From a virus, in IMG/VR virus record IMGVR_UViG_3300044846_005309, positions 1-64,000 of that record: 64,000 nucleotides of DNA; one strand, written 5' to 3'. How positions within the stretch are numbered: the first letter of the stretch is position 1; every line of letters begins with the position of its first letter. The translations under genes and the position numbers were made by a program. Positions 18,483 to 26,979 of this stretch are shown in pieces. Below the pieces are notes generated by a model. It did no database searches, had not been told where the DNA came from, and saw nothing but the letters and a program-made list of their open reading frames with translations.

Positions 18483-18492
18483 TTGCGCGCAA
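18483..18492. promoter_or_regulatory. Palindrome TTGCGCGCAA upstream of hsp20
   Basis: Perfect 10-base palindrome ten bases from the hsp20 ATG, GC-rich in an AT-rich background. It could be an operator or a restriction-type site. Chance cannot be excluded. Confidence 0.3.
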
Positions 18493-18524
18493 TAATAATT
18501 ATAAAATTAAAACTAAAAAATCAA

Positions 18525-20177
18525 TTAAGATTCACAACTATAACACGTTAAGATAGAACGAGCTAGCTCTTGAGCGGGATTTGCTGAGCGTTGATAATAA
18601 AGGCTCTTAATACCGTTTTCCCAAGCAAATATAAGCAAGTCGTTTACATCCTTTGGCTTAGTATTGGGTGGTACCATTAAGTTAAGGGATTGACCTTGAT
18701 CGATATACTTCTGGCGAGCAGCTGCCTGAATAACGATTTCTTTTTGACTGATTTCACCGAATGTCTTAAACACGTCCTTTTCTTCTTGAGAAAGAAACTC
18801 GAGATGCTGAACGGATCCGCCTTTTACAAGTATAGACTTCCAAGTGCTATCTGTATTTTTGTCTTTCTTTTCGAGAAGCGCTTCAAGGTAAGGGTTTTTA
18901 TAAGTGAATTTACCCTTAGCGAGATCCTTTACAAAGTAGTTCGAATTAAGAGGCTCTACTGAAGGAGATGCTTGGCCAAGTATAAATGAACTTGAGGTAG
19001 TAGGCGCAACAGCAAGCGTAGTTACATTGCGACGCTTGTATCCTTTCAACAAAGGCGGCTCTCCAAGCAGAGTAGCTAGCTTTTCAGTAGCTTCATCAGC
19101 TCTAGCACGCACAAACTTCCAAATACGATTATTGAGAAGCTTAGCTTCCATAGACTCAAACGCAATCATATTAGACTGTAGATAAGTATGCCAACCGAGT
19201 GCGCCAATACCAAGAGCTCTTTGATTGATAGCAAAGTTTCTCGGATGAGCCATAAACTTCATCTTTTCAGTCTTATTAATAAACTCAGTCATTACCGAGT
19301 CAAGGAAGTAAACAAGAGTCTCTACAGCATCTGTATCTTTCCATTCGTCCCACTTTTCGAAATTGAGCGAGGAAAGATCGCATACAAACGACTCATCAGT
19401 ACCGTTTGAAAGCATAATTTCAGTACAGAGGTTGCTGTGATGAATTTTAAGATTCTTATCCTTATACACTTCAGGGGCCTGCTTATTAGCATTATCCGTA
19501 AAGAAGATATAAGGGTAGCCCGACTCAAACCGCTTCTTAATAACTAGTCCCCAAATGCGACGCTTTTCCTTATCTCCGTCAACCATCTCCTTAAACCATT
19601 TATCGTCTACGCATACCCCTATAGAAAGGTTTTGAATAGTATCTCCTTCTTTACGAATGTTAAGAAACTCTTCAATGTCTTTATGATCGACGGGTAGATA
19701 TGCAGCAAATGACCCACGACGGACATTACCCTGAGAAATATAATCGGTAAGAGATTCAAACACTGTAAGCTGGTGATGTACCCCGGTTGATTCTCCGCCA
19801 GAGCTAATCTTAGCTCCACGTGGGCGTATAGCTCCAAAGAAACCGGAAGTACCGCCACCGGCCTTGGACATAGTTCCTACCTCTGAAATCTTATACAAGA
19901 TAGCGTCCATGTCGTCGTCGACATATGAACCGAAGCACGAGATTGGTAGCCCACGCTTACGACCAAAGTTTGCCCAAATAGGAGAAGCAAGGGAATAGAA
20001 TCCCTTGTGCATATACTTCTCAAATCTGTCCGCAAACCCTTTCATGTCAAGATATTTCTCTGCAGCTTCTGCGATATCTCTAATACGTTGTTCCGCTGTC
20101 TCATCTTCTAGAAGATAGCCACGAGCGAGAAACTTTCTTGAGTCGGTATTCAGCCAATAAATGTCCTTGTTAGTCAT
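18525..20177 (-). CDS. nrdA: Ribonucleotide reductase, class I large (alpha) subunit
   Basis: 550 residues. It has the active-site Cys in LPISCFGS (near 81), the catalytic N-x-C-x-E set in HSNLCTEIML, the loop MSKAGGGTSGFFGAIRPRG and the C-terminal redox pair CYSCES. It reduces ribonucleotides to deoxyribonucleotides with NrdB. The protein begins directly at the catalytic region and lacks the N-terminal ATP-cone found in most host enzymes, so dATP feedback at that site should be absent. nrdB lies 31 bases upstream in the same operon. Confidence 0.94.
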   Translation of the reverse strand: MTNKDIYWLNTDSRKFLARGYLLEDETAEQRIRDIAEAAEKYLDMKGFADRFEKYMHKGFYSLASPIWANFGRKRGLPISCFGSYVDDDMDAILYKISEVGTMSKAGGGTSGFFGAIRPRGAKISSGGESTGVHHQLTVFESLTDYISQGNVRRGSFAAYLPVDHKDIEEFLNIRKEGDTIQNLSIGVCVDDKWFKEMVDGDKEKRRIWGLVIKKRFESGYPYIFFTDNANKQAPEVYKDKNLKIHHSNLCTEIMLSNGTDESFVCDLSSLNFEKWDEWKDTDAVETLVYFLDSVMTEFINKTEKMKFMAHPRNFAINQRALGIGALGWHTYLQSNMIAFESMEAKLLNNRIWKFVRARADEATEKLATLLGEPPLLKGYKRRNVTTLAVAPTTSSSFILGQASPSVEPLNSNYFVKDLAKGKFTYKNPYLEALLEKKDKNTDSTWKSILVKGGSVQHLEFLSQEEKDVFKTFGEISQKEIVIQAAARQKYIDQGQSLNLMVPPNTKPKDVNDLLIFAWENGIKSLYYQRSANPAQELARSILTCYSCES

Positions 20178-20208
20178 AAAGCGTAAATTCTACTTATAAC
20201 CGGTTTAA

Positions 20209-21180
20209 TTAAAATATATCGTCTTCTGAAAAGCTTTGAGACTTTTTTGAATACTCGACAGGGCGAGAGTGAAAGAAGTCGGTCATATTATTACCGAGAA
20301 GCTCTTCATTGAACCATTGCGTCTCTTTAAGCAGTTTAGGGTCTGTATCAAAGGCCGCAGGAAAGTTAACTCCGCGGAGAGATTCATTAATACGGTCCTT
20401 AATAAACTCTTTAAGGTGGGCGGCAGTAAGACCTTCTTCCTTCACGCCATTGACCATCCAGTCAACAATCTTAGCTTCACTATTATAAGCTTCAATTGCT
20501 TCAGACAAAATTCTCTCTTCAAGCTCCTTATCAAAGAGTTCTGGGTACTCTTCTCTAATGGTGTTAATAATCTTCATACCAACAAGAGCGTGTATGTTTT
20601 CTTCGTTGCGCGTGTACTTAACTTGCTGGTCGGTGTCTTTGAGAACATTTTTATTACGCGCGAACCAGTTAATAATATAAAACTGGCTCATTAGCGAAAC
20701 GTTCTCTACGAAAAGCGTAAAGAGAATAATCGCATAAAGGTATTGCTTTCTAGAATCCTTATAATATCGATGTGTGTACTTCTTGAGATACTTTACACGT
20801 CCCTGAATCCATTCAAGCTTAAGATTTTCTTCAAATACATCTTCTAGCTCAAGCACGGTGAGAAGTCTTTCATAAGCGTTATTATGAATGACTTCTGTAT
20901 TAGCCATAACATATCCAAGATCTTGTAAAGCAGGGTGCGGGAGATTTTCCCCAAGCTTAGCCCAGAAGGTCTTTACTGCGACCTCTATTTGCCCAATAGC
21001 TGATAGAGTACGAATAATGATCTCTCTTTCTTGTTCAGTAAGATTAACCTTAAACTGCTGTACGTCGGATTTAAAACTGAATTCTTTATCAGTCCAGAAA
21101 CCATTATGCATGGATTCAATAAAATCTTCGGTCCAGGGATAGCGATTAGGCTTACGAGAGATCTGTTCGTCGAAAATCAT
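20209..21180 (-). CDS. nrdB: Ribonucleotide reductase, class I small (beta) subunit
   Basis: 323 residues. Ferritin-like helices carry the metal ligands: Glu and His in NTEVIHNNAYERLL, with the radical Tyr four residues after that His, then Glu in FVENVSL and Glu/His in RNEENIHALVG. At the position of the first ligand, usually Asp, I read Glu in GQIEVAVKTF. The acidic, Phe-ending tail (SFSEDDIF) is the expected NrdA-binding peptide. It precedes nrdA. A TCTAAATA octamer lies about nine bases before the ATG. Confidence 0.93.
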   Translation of the reverse strand: MIFDEQISRKPNRYPWTEDFIESMHNGFWTDKEFSFKSDVQQFKVNLTEQEREIIIRTLSAIGQIEVAVKTFWAKLGENLPHPALQDLGYVMANTEVIHNNAYERLLTVLELEDVFEENLKLEWIQGRVKYLKKYTHRYYKDSRKQYLYAIILFTLFVENVSLMSQFYIINWFARNKNVLKDTDQQVKYTRNEENIHALVGMKIINTIREEYPELFDKELEERILSEAIEAYNSEAKIVDWMVNGVKEEGLTAAHLKEFIKDRINESLRGVNFPAAFDTDPKLLKETQWFNEELLGNNMTDFFHSRPVEYSKKSQSFSEDDIF

Positions 21181-21252
21181 AGGTATATTATTTAGAATAG
21201 TGTATACTCTTTTTTCTTATTTTCTCGGTTCAAAATAACTTTTCTAATTATT

Positions 21253-22023
21253 TCATTTTGAGTTACTATACAGATTTAGCTTTTTAACAATGAATTTTAC
21301 AATTTCACTACGAACTATATCCTCTTCTGTAAGATAAAAAACATGAATACCTTGTTTACGACTTTCTTCATCGTTAAACACATTACACATTTTTTCAAAA
21401 CCTGACTTACCATTAATATCTGATTGCATAGGATCACCACAAACAAAAAGTTTACTGAAATGTCCTACACGAGTTAAAAGAGTGGTAAGTTCTTTAAACG
21501 TACTGTTTTGAGCTTCATCCATTATAATGCCTTTAGCATTCCAGCTTAAACCGCGAAGATACCCTGTAGGTTTGCCGTCTATCCGTTTTTCTTTTATCAA
21601 TGCATTGACATCTGCTGCAAATAAAAGCTCATCCAATTTTTCCATTAGTGGCTCAAGATACGGGGTCAATTTTTCTTCAGCATTACCGGGAAGATACCCA
21701 AGTTTGTTGTCGCTACTTTCTACTATACTGCGTATGTATATTAAATCACTAACTTTTTTAAGATTCATTAGCTCAAGTACAGCTAAAGTAGCTAAAAAGC
21801 TTTTACTGCTTCCAGATGGGCCTGAAAGAAATATAACTTTAGTATTATTATCTAAAGCTAATTTGAGGAAGTCTTTTTGTTTGTTTGTTAAATCCGGTCT
21901 TTGTCGTATAGTTACCGGTCTTTCTAGTTTTTGGGCCTGATGGACTATTGGACTTTTGTCTTTGGCATTTTCGTTATTGTGAGCTTGTTGTTTCTGTTTC
22001 TGTAAACGTTTTTTCTTACTCAT
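21253..22023 (-). CDS. phoH: PhoH-like P-loop ATPase
   Basis: 256 residues. A basic, Gln/Lys-rich N-terminus of about 45 residues precedes the PhoH domain, with Walker A FLSGPSGSSKS (about 71-80), YIRSIVESSDNKLGYLPGN, Walker B GIIMDEAQN and the CGDPMQSD motif. PhoH is very common in marine phages. Its role is unsettled; RNA helicase/nuclease and phosphate-stress functions have been proposed. It is divergent from the plus-strand gene at 22059. Confidence 0.92.
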   Translation of the reverse strand: MSKKKRLQKQKQQAHNNENAKDKSPIVHQAQKLERPVTIRQRPDLTNKQKDFLKLALDNNTKVIFLSGPSGSSKSFLATLAVLELMNLKKVSDLIYIRSIVESSDNKLGYLPGNAEEKLTPYLEPLMEKLDELLFAADVNALIKEKRIDGKPTGYLRGLSWNAKGIIMDEAQNSTFKELTTLLTRVGHFSKLFVCGDPMQSDINGKSGFEKMCNVFNDEESRKQGIHVFYLTEEDIVRSEIVKFIVKKLNLYSNSK

Positions 22024-22030
22024 CTATTTA

Positions 22031-22038
22031 TATTTACT
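22031..22038 (-). promoter_or_regulatory. Late-promoter-like octamer AGTAAATA upstream of phoH
   Basis: Eight bases before the phoH ATG. A TATAAATA overlaps downstream of it but is too close to the ATG to act as a promoter. Weaker than the other candidates. Confidence 0.3.
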
Positions 22039-22044
22039 AATAAA

Positions 22045-22052
22045 GATAAATA
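22045..22052 (+). promoter_or_regulatory. Late-promoter-like octamer GATAAATA
   Basis: Seven of eight bases match the T4 late consensus. The last A is seven bases before the ATG at 22059. Confidence 0.55.
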
Positions 22053-22058
22053 ATATAT

Positions 22059-22370
22059 ATGTTTAAAAAATTTGATGCTAAAGTTAATAATCTTTTAAAA
22101 GAGTTTACAGAGTCTTTTCCAGTGGAAGTACAAGAAAAGAAAGGGGCTCGCTGTACTAAGGCAACCGGGCAGCAAACATCGACTCGCTCAGATAAAAAAT
22201 ATATGCGCTGTACTCGCGTAGGGGGTAAACTTAAAAGAGTACATTACGGAGATCCTAATTTACGTATTAAAAAATCGAATCCTAAAAAGCGTAACGCGTT
22301 TAGAAAACGTCACAAATGTTCTACTGCTAAACCTGGCACTCCGAAATTCTTTAGTTGCAAAAACTGGTAA
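22059..22370 (+). CDS. Small basic phage protein, putative internal head protein
   Basis: 103 residues, strongly basic. The N-terminus KKFDAKVNNLLKE ends in L-K-E at 13-15 and resembles the putative capsid-targeting segments of several other genes here. The C-terminal half has VHYGDPNLRIKKSNPKKRNA followed by RKRHKCS, a Cys/Arg/Lys-rich domain recurring in T4-like phages that could bind nucleic acid. A late-type octamer lies seven bases before the ATG. If cleaved by gp21, the mature basic domain would sit with the packaged DNA. That role is inferred. Confidence 0.6.
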   Translation: MFKKFDAKVNNLLKEFTESFPVEVQEKKGARCTKATGQQTSTRSDKKYMRCTRVGGKLKRVHYGDPNLRIKKSNPKKRNAFRKRHKCSTAKPGTPKFFSCKNW

Positions 22371-22386
22371 CCTATTTTAAAATAGG
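22371..22386. promoter_or_regulatory. 16-base palindrome CCTATTTTAAAATAGG
   Basis: Perfect palindrome starting directly after the stop at 22370 and ending three bases before the glf ATG. It could be an operator or an RNA hairpin controlling glf. No T-run follows, so it is not a normal terminator. Confidence 0.4.
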
Positions 22387-22389
22387 TAT

Positions 22390-23487
22390 ATGTATGATTA
22401 CCTGATTGTTGGTTCAGGTTTATTTGGTTCTACGTTTGCATATGAAGCAACAAAACGTGGTAAATCTTGTATTGTTTTAGAAAAGCGAGCACATATAGGC
22501 GGTAATGTATATACACGAGAAGATAGTGGTATACATATACATGAGTATGGCATACACGTGTTTCATACTTCTAATAAAGAGATTTGGGATTATGTAAATC
22601 AGTTTGCTAAATTTAATAATTTTATTAACAGGCCCCGGGTAAGTTATAAAAATAAAATATACTCGTTTCCTATTAATCTTCTTACTTTACATCAACTCTG
22701 GAAAGTTAATACGCCAGAAGAAGCAATAAATAAGCTTAATGACAGTAAGATTAAAATTGATAACCCCTCTAATTTAGAAGAGTGGTGCTTGTCTGAAATC
22801 GGTACAGAATTATATGAAACTTTTATTAAAGGCTACACGCAGAAACAGTGGATGACTGATCCTAAAAATTTGCCTACTTTTATAATTAAACGCATACCTA
22901 TACGTACAAACTTTGATGATAATTATTATTTTGATACATATCAAGGCGTACCGGAAGGTGGCTATACTCAAATATTTGAAAAAATGCTTTACGGTTCGTG
23001 TGTATTACTTAATACAGACTATTTTGCTAACAAAACTATGTGGGATGCCCACGCTAAAAAAGTTATCTATACTGGCCCTATAGACGAGTATTTCAACTAT
23101 TGTTATGGAGACTTAGATTATCGCACAACTAAATTCGAACATATAAAGTTAGACAAGGTTAAAGACTATCAAGGGGTAGCACAAGTAAACTATACAGACT
23201 TAGAAACCCCATATACTCGAATTATTGAGCATAAGCACTTTGAATTTGGTAAACAGGATTATACAGTTATAACAAAAGAGTACCCTGATGAGTGGTGTAG
23301 ATCTAAAATACCCTACTACCCAATTAATAATGGAAAAAACAATGCTCTTTATAAAAAATATAAAGAACGGGCTGACCAAGAAAAGAATATAATTTTTGGC
23401 GGTCGTTTAGCTGAATATAGATATTACGATATGCATCAGGTTATAGGGGCCGCGTTGCATTTAGCTAAACAAGAACTTGATAAATAA
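22390..23487 (+). CDS. glf: UDP-galactopyranose mutase
   Basis: 365 residues, the usual length. It has an N-terminal FAD-binding Rossmann motif (YLIVGSGLFGST, 4-15), LEKRAHIGGNVYT, the conserved HEYGIHVFHTS, the flavin-site KGYTQKQW segment, and the C-terminal GGRLAEYRYYDMHQVI. It converts UDP-galactopyranose to UDP-galactofuranose, a donor for Galf in bacterial surface polysaccharides. It is rare in phages. Other sugar genes are scattered at 26-28, 37 and 52-62 kb. A bidirectional terminator follows. Confidence 0.93.
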   Translation: MYDYLIVGSGLFGSTFAYEATKRGKSCIVLEKRAHIGGNVYTREDSGIHIHEYGIHVFHTSNKEIWDYVNQFAKFNNFINRPRVSYKNKIYSFPINLLTLHQLWKVNTPEEAINKLNDSKIKIDNPSNLEEWCLSEIGTELYETFIKGYTQKQWMTDPKNLPTFIIKRIPIRTNFDDNYYFDTYQGVPEGGYTQIFEKMLYGSCVLLNTDYFANKTMWDAHAKKVIYTGPIDEYFNYCYGDLDYRTTKFEHIKLDKVKDYQGVAQVNYTDLETPYTRIIEHKHFEFGKQDYTVITKEYPDEWCRSKIPYYPINNGKNNALYKKYKERADQEKNIIFGGRLAEYRYYDMHQVIGAALHLAKQELDK

Positions 23488-23489
23488 GA

Positions 23490-23519
23490 AACCCGCCCAT
23501 TTCTGGGCGGGTTCTTTTT
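23490..23519. terminator. Bidirectional intrinsic terminator between glf and gp23
   Basis: Ten-base stem AACCCGCCCA / TGGGCGGGTT with a four-base loop, followed by TTCTTTTTA on the plus strand and by T-rich sequence on the minus strand. It serves the convergent glf and gp23 genes. Confidence 0.85.
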
Positions 23520-23544
23520 AAAACACCTCTTAGGTGTAGTATTC

Positions 23545-24993
23545 TTAGAGGAATACTGACTGCGTACCTGGTGTGAAGGATGTACCTAGACCAGTTACAA
23601 TGATGAGGTGGTAATAGAGGTTTGCACCAAAGATGTGGTCAATGACGCCGTAACGGGTCATTAAGCCTACACGTGGAGCAAAGTCATTAGGACCGATGGT
23701 GCGTTGTACCAATACTGGGATGTATGGGCAGTAAACGATACCAGTGTCATAATACTCAGTACCCTTGTAGCCGAGAAGTGCATACTCAAGAACAGTACCG
23801 CGGGTACCTACTTGGTATTGAGCTTCAGTGCGTGTATCGCGGTAAACGTTGAAACGTCCGCCTACGGTACCAACCTTAGCGATGCCAACAGGTTGTGTGT
23901 TGACATTGCCTTGTACTGGGAACCATTGGAACTCAGGAAGCATTTCAAGCATTGCGCAAACACGTGGGGTAGCAACGATGAAGTTTGCAGCGCCACGACG
24001 GTTACGGATAGCAACGCGATTTGCCTCAACGATTAAGCGGGCATAGAAGTCGCGATTGCGCTCACCTAACCAACGGCCGTCAGCAGAAACTGGAGACCAT
24101 ACTGAGTAACCCTGACCAAAGCCTGCATTGATTGCAACTTGGCACATACGGATTACCATTTCACGGTCAATTTCAGCCTGAATTTCGTAGCTCATTGCGT
24201 TTGTGAGCTCGTTATCGATGTCGATACCGTTCATGTTCTTGAGGTCTTGCTCAAGTTCGACGGACCAACGAGCTGCTAGACGACGGGTACCAGCTTCAAC
24301 TGCTGTCTTTTCGAAAGCTACAACCATCTGTGGGATGTTTGAGCTTAATTCGAAGTTAGCAAGAAGATTTGCTACACCCTGGTCGTTTCCAACGATGTTG
24401 AAGGCTTCGGAACCGGTGATTGCTGTTGCACCACCTGAGAGCCAGCTTGCGGATGTACCGGTAAAGCGGGTGTTAAGGTAGTTCCAACCTACTTCAGTTC
24501 CATCAGATGCTACTGTCCAACCCTGTGGGGTATTGGAAGCGGCACCGTAAGCGCCGTCTGGACTTGTTGCACCGAGAGGATCTGACTCGTACTTATAGCG
24601 GAGAGCGAAGGCTAGGCCTACTGGACCGCTCATTGGCTGTACACCTACGATTTCGTTGGTGATAAGCTCTGGGAAAGTACGACGGATCATCGGGATGAGG
24701 ATCTTTGGTAGGCGAGCGTCACCAGTAGCGTAGAAGTCGCTAGATGGTCTACCACCAAAGCCCATGGAAGCTGTACTACCGAATACGCCACCGGCGCCTG
24801 CAGTGTTACTTGCTTCGTTTAAGCACCACTGCTCTTGGTTCTCAAGAAGAATGGCGGTATTTAGACGTGTGTGATCGTCCTTGATTGCTGGAGTTGCTTC
24901 ATCAGCATGATCGAGCAACGGGGCCCACTTTTTGAGAAGGCTTGCGGCACGATCTTGATTGATGTAAGATTGTGAAGGTTTAACTTGTTTCAT
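23545..24993 (-). CDS. gp23: Major capsid protein gp23
   Basis: 482 residues. The N-terminus (SLLKKWAPLLDHADE) and the MGFGGRPSSDFYATGDARLP region continue as in T4-type gp23, with PKILIPMIRRTFPELI and GPVGLAFALRYKYE. Codons are more GC-rich and uniform than those of its neighbours, as expected for the most highly made protein. A likely gp21 cleavage site is after Glu60 in WCLNE-ASNTAG, giving a mature protein of about 422 residues. It is isolated by a terminator on each side and has its own promoter and leader. Confidence 0.96.
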   Translation of the reverse strand: MKQVKPSQSYINQDRAASLLKKWAPLLDHADEATPAIKDDHTRLNTAILLENQEQWCLNEASNTAGAGGVFGSTASMGFGGRPSSDFYATGDARLPKILIPMIRRTFPELITNEIVGVQPMSGPVGLAFALRYKYESDPLGATSPDGAYGAASNTPQGWTVASDGTEVGWNYLNTRFTGTSASWLSGGATAITGSEAFNIVGNDQGVANLLANFELSSNIPQMVVAFEKTAVEAGTRRLAARWSVELEQDLKNMNGIDIDNELTNAMSYEIQAEIDREMVIRMCQVAINAGFGQGYSVWSPVSADGRWLGERNRDFYARLIVEANRVAIRNRRGAANFIVATPRVCAMLEMLPEFQWFPVQGNVNTQPVGIAKVGTVGGRFNVYRDTRTEAQYQVGTRGTVLEYALLGYKGTEYYDTGIVYCPYIPVLVQRTIGPNDFAPRVGLMTRYGVIDHIFGANLYYHLIIVTGLGTSFTPGTQSVFL

Positions 24994-25024
24994 AACTAAA
25001 TGTTTGTTTTAACTGACATACCTC

Positions 25025-25042
25025 AAGTACTTGACAGTACTT
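25025..25042. promoter_or_regulatory. Inverted repeat in the gp23 leader
   Basis: AAGTACT / AGTACTT with a four-base loop, located in the 58-base leader expected from the promoter at 25058-25065. It may stabilise the abundant gp23 mRNA. Confidence 0.4.
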
Positions 25043-25057
25043 CAACGTTTGAAATAA

Positions 25058-25065
25058 TACTTATT
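25058..25065 (-). promoter_or_regulatory. Late-promoter-like octamer AATAAGTA for gp23
   Basis: It directly abuts the T-run of the gp22 terminator and lies 65 bases before the gp23 ATG. It is the only clear late-type site here with a long leader. Confidence 0.5.
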
Positions 25066-25094
25066 AAAAAAGCCCTCATTTCTGAGGGCTTTTT
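25066..25094 (-). terminator. Intrinsic terminator after gp22
   Basis: Eight-base stem AGCCCTCA / TGAGGGCT with a GAAA loop on the minus strand, followed by a T-run. A-rich on the other side, so it could act in both directions. Confidence 0.85.
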
Positions 25095-25115
25095 GCAACT
25101 TTTTTATTTAGCTTT

Positions 25116-26063
25116 TTAATAAAGCTTTTTAGTCAATTCGCTTACGTAGGCTTTTGCAACGAAATCCGCTCCATCAACGTCAGCGGAAGAAAAAGACTTA
25201 GATTCGTTAAGTGTTTCTTTCTTTTCAGTACCTACATCTACACCTTTCGACTTTGGTGAGGTGGATTCTCTAAGAACCTCAACATCGTCGGATTCTTTCT
25301 TATCGTACATTTCAGATACGTAATTAAAGTTTTCTTTAATTGAACTTAAAGACTTTTCAGAAAGAACACGTTGCATATACTCTTTCTTAGCAGCTGGGAA
25401 GTTTTCAAGTTTCTTTTCTAAGAAAAGATTCTTTTCAGCAACTGCAGCCTTCTCAGTAATAAGTTTAAGTTGTTTTTCGACTTCAGATGTTCTAACATTA
25501 GCTTCGTCAATCTGCTTCTTTCCGTCTAGTAGAGCTTCTTTAATACTTTCGTTTACAAATTCATCACTTAATCCTACAAGGCGCTTTACTTCATTTACAA
25601 TTTTACGGGAACGAGCATTTTCAGTAGCTTCACGAATTTGCTCGGCAGGAATAGCTTTATCAATATAAAGATCGATATAATTTGAAAGCTGTTCAACTAA
25701 TGTATTCTTAAACTGCTCAGCTTCATTCTTAAGGGCATTTTCATAGAGCTTTACAAGCTTTACTAGCTTTACACTATGGGTTTCGTCGAGAGTCTGCATA
25801 ACATGCTGGAACTTAGCAGCATGAGATTCATCAATACGCGCCACAATTTTATCTAACTTCTCAGTATGATCGGCATCAATGGCTTCTAATACCTTTTCAA
25901 GTTTATTTGCATACTCTTCGTCTTGCTTAACAAGGGCTGATTCAACGGCTAGTTGTACCTTTTCTTCAGCTTTCTTTTCTACAGCTTCAGCAATGGCCTT
26001 GAGGCTTTCCTCGGATAAAAGGTCCTTAGTTGCTTCCTTTAAAAGATTGGTGATGTCGTTCAT
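25116..26063 (-). CDS. gp22: Prohead core scaffolding protein gp22
   Basis: 315 residues, Glu/Lys-rich and almost wholly helical, as expected for the scaffold. Family features include AEQIREATENARSRKIVNEV and LVGLSDEFVNESIKEALL, and a C-terminal disordered Ser/Asp segment. Several (L/I)-x-E tripeptides such as LKE and LSE near the N-terminus fit the repeated gp21 cleavage that clears the core. Order gp21, small core protein, gp22, gp23 matches T4-type head clusters. A CATAAATA octamer lies 13 bases before the ATG. Confidence 0.88.
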   Translation of the reverse strand: MNDITNLLKEATKDLLSEESLKAIAEAVEKKAEEKVQLAVESALVKQDEEYANKLEKVLEAIDADHTEKLDKIVARIDESHAAKFQHVMQTLDETHSVKLVKLVKLYENALKNEAEQFKNTLVEQLSNYIDLYIDKAIPAEQIREATENARSRKIVNEVKRLVGLSDEFVNESIKEALLDGKKQIDEANVRTSEVEKQLKLITEKAAVAEKNLFLEKKLENFPAAKKEYMQRVLSEKSLSSIKENFNYVSEMYDKKESDDVEVLRESTSPKSKGVDVGTEKKETLNESKSFSSADVDGADFVAKAYVSELTKKLY

Positions 26064-26075
26064 ATGGTATAGAAT

Positions 26076-26083
26076 TATTTATG
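26076..26083 (-). promoter_or_regulatory. Late-promoter-like octamer CATAAATA for gp22
   Basis: Seven of eight match to the T4 late consensus, 13 bases before the gp22 ATG. Implies a leader of about seven bases. Confidence 0.55.
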
Positions 26084-26109
26084 GAAACCGGGCTTAGTTT
26101 ACAATATGT

Positions 26110-26262
26110 TTACTTATTATTTGTAAGTTTAGAGTTAGCGGTTTGTATACGAGCCTTTAATTTTTCATTAACAACCGCGGATAAAAAATTATTAGCTTCC
26201 TTAAAGTTATTGTTTGATACACTTTGTACAAACTTAATGATATTAGCTTTTTGTTGGTTCAT
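26110..26262 (-). CDS. Small prohead core protein (50 aa)
   Basis: A 50-residue frame from the ATG at 26262, one base after the gp21 stop. It reads FVQSVSNNNFKEANNFLSAV then VNEKLKARIQ. The helix with F-x-x-A-N-x-F-x-x-A-V then V-x-x-K-[IL]-x-x-R-[IL] is like the small prohead core proteins (gp67/gp68-type) that lie beside gp21 in T4-like head clusters. The amphipathic helix, position and same-strand spacing make it a real gene although it is very short. The exact T4 equivalent is uncertain. Confidence 0.7.
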   Translation of the reverse strand: MNQQKANIIKFVQSVSNNNFKEANNFLSAVVNEKLKARIQTANSKLTNNK

Positions 26263-26263
26263 A

Positions 26264-26923
26264 TTACTTTAAACTGTTAATAAACTTAAGAATGTTTTCT
26301 CTTAAATACATATCTACGTCTTTACGTGGTAATTTAGAAAGAGCGGTTTCGAGCTTATCGTATACTTCTTCAAACCTACCGTCGGTACTAATGATAAAGC
26401 TTTTTGACTCTAAAATACCATTAACAAATGCGCCCGGAGCGGAAGGATCAGCTACCGCATCAACGCAAATAAGTTTCATATTTTTGACGTAGTTAACTCC
26501 TCCCTTGTCTTCTAGTTGGCCTAATGCTCGAGAAGACATACCCATTTTAACACCGTCAAGAATTAAAGATCTCATTATTTCGCCCATTGGGGTGCGAAGT
26601 ATTTTACTTTTACCTTTAACAATATTATCATCCATTCTGAGCTCGGTTACCATATGACATGCGCGTTCGCTGTTTACTGTTGCGCTTTGTGGATGCTCAA
26701 GTTCTCCTAACGCGCGGTTTTTAGTGACGAATTCTTCATTATATCTAGCTACTTCTTTAGCCATTTCATCTCTACTATAAATACGATTGTTGCGGTTTTT
26801 TTCATCAGCAACCATATATACACCCGTGATGTATATATTAGAAGGCTTGTCCTTATTACCTTCTTCAATAAGAACGTCCAATCCTTCAGTAATAGGGGTT
26901 TGAGTAATGAGTTTTAAAACCAT
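26264..26923 (-). CDS. gp21: Prohead core protein protease gp21
   Basis: 219 residues from the ATG at 26923; a TTG one codon upstream is less likely. The herpesvirus/T4-type prohead protease signature is clear: GVYMVADEKNRNNRIYSRDE, ALGELEHPQ with the catalytic His, then GVKMGMSSRALG with the nucleophile Ser. It cleaves prohead proteins after (L/I)-x-E. An ACTAAATA octamer ends seven bases before the ATG, so the mRNA may be almost leaderless. The next gene begins one base after its stop. Confidence 0.9.
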   Translation of the reverse strand: MVLKLITQTPITEGLDVLIEEGNKDKPSNIYITGVYMVADEKNRNNRIYSRDEMAKEVARYNEEFVTKNRALGELEHPQSATVNSERACHMVTELRMDDNIVKGKSKILRTPMGEIMRSLILDGVKMGMSSRALGQLEDKGGVNYVKNMKLICVDAVADPSAPGAFVNGILESKSFIISTDGRFEEVYDKLETALSKLPRKDVDMYLRENILKFINSLK

Positions 26924-26929
26924 CAATAT

Positions 26930-26937
26930 TATTTAGT
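26930..26937 (-). promoter_or_regulatory. Late-promoter-like octamer ACTAAATA for gp21
   Basis: The last A is seven bases before the gp21 ATG at 26923. Agreement with this spacing supports that ATG over the upstream TTG. Confidence 0.5.
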
Positions 26938-26979
26938 CAAATTATTGCATTTTCTATGTAGTTTTGTATAATATTGACA

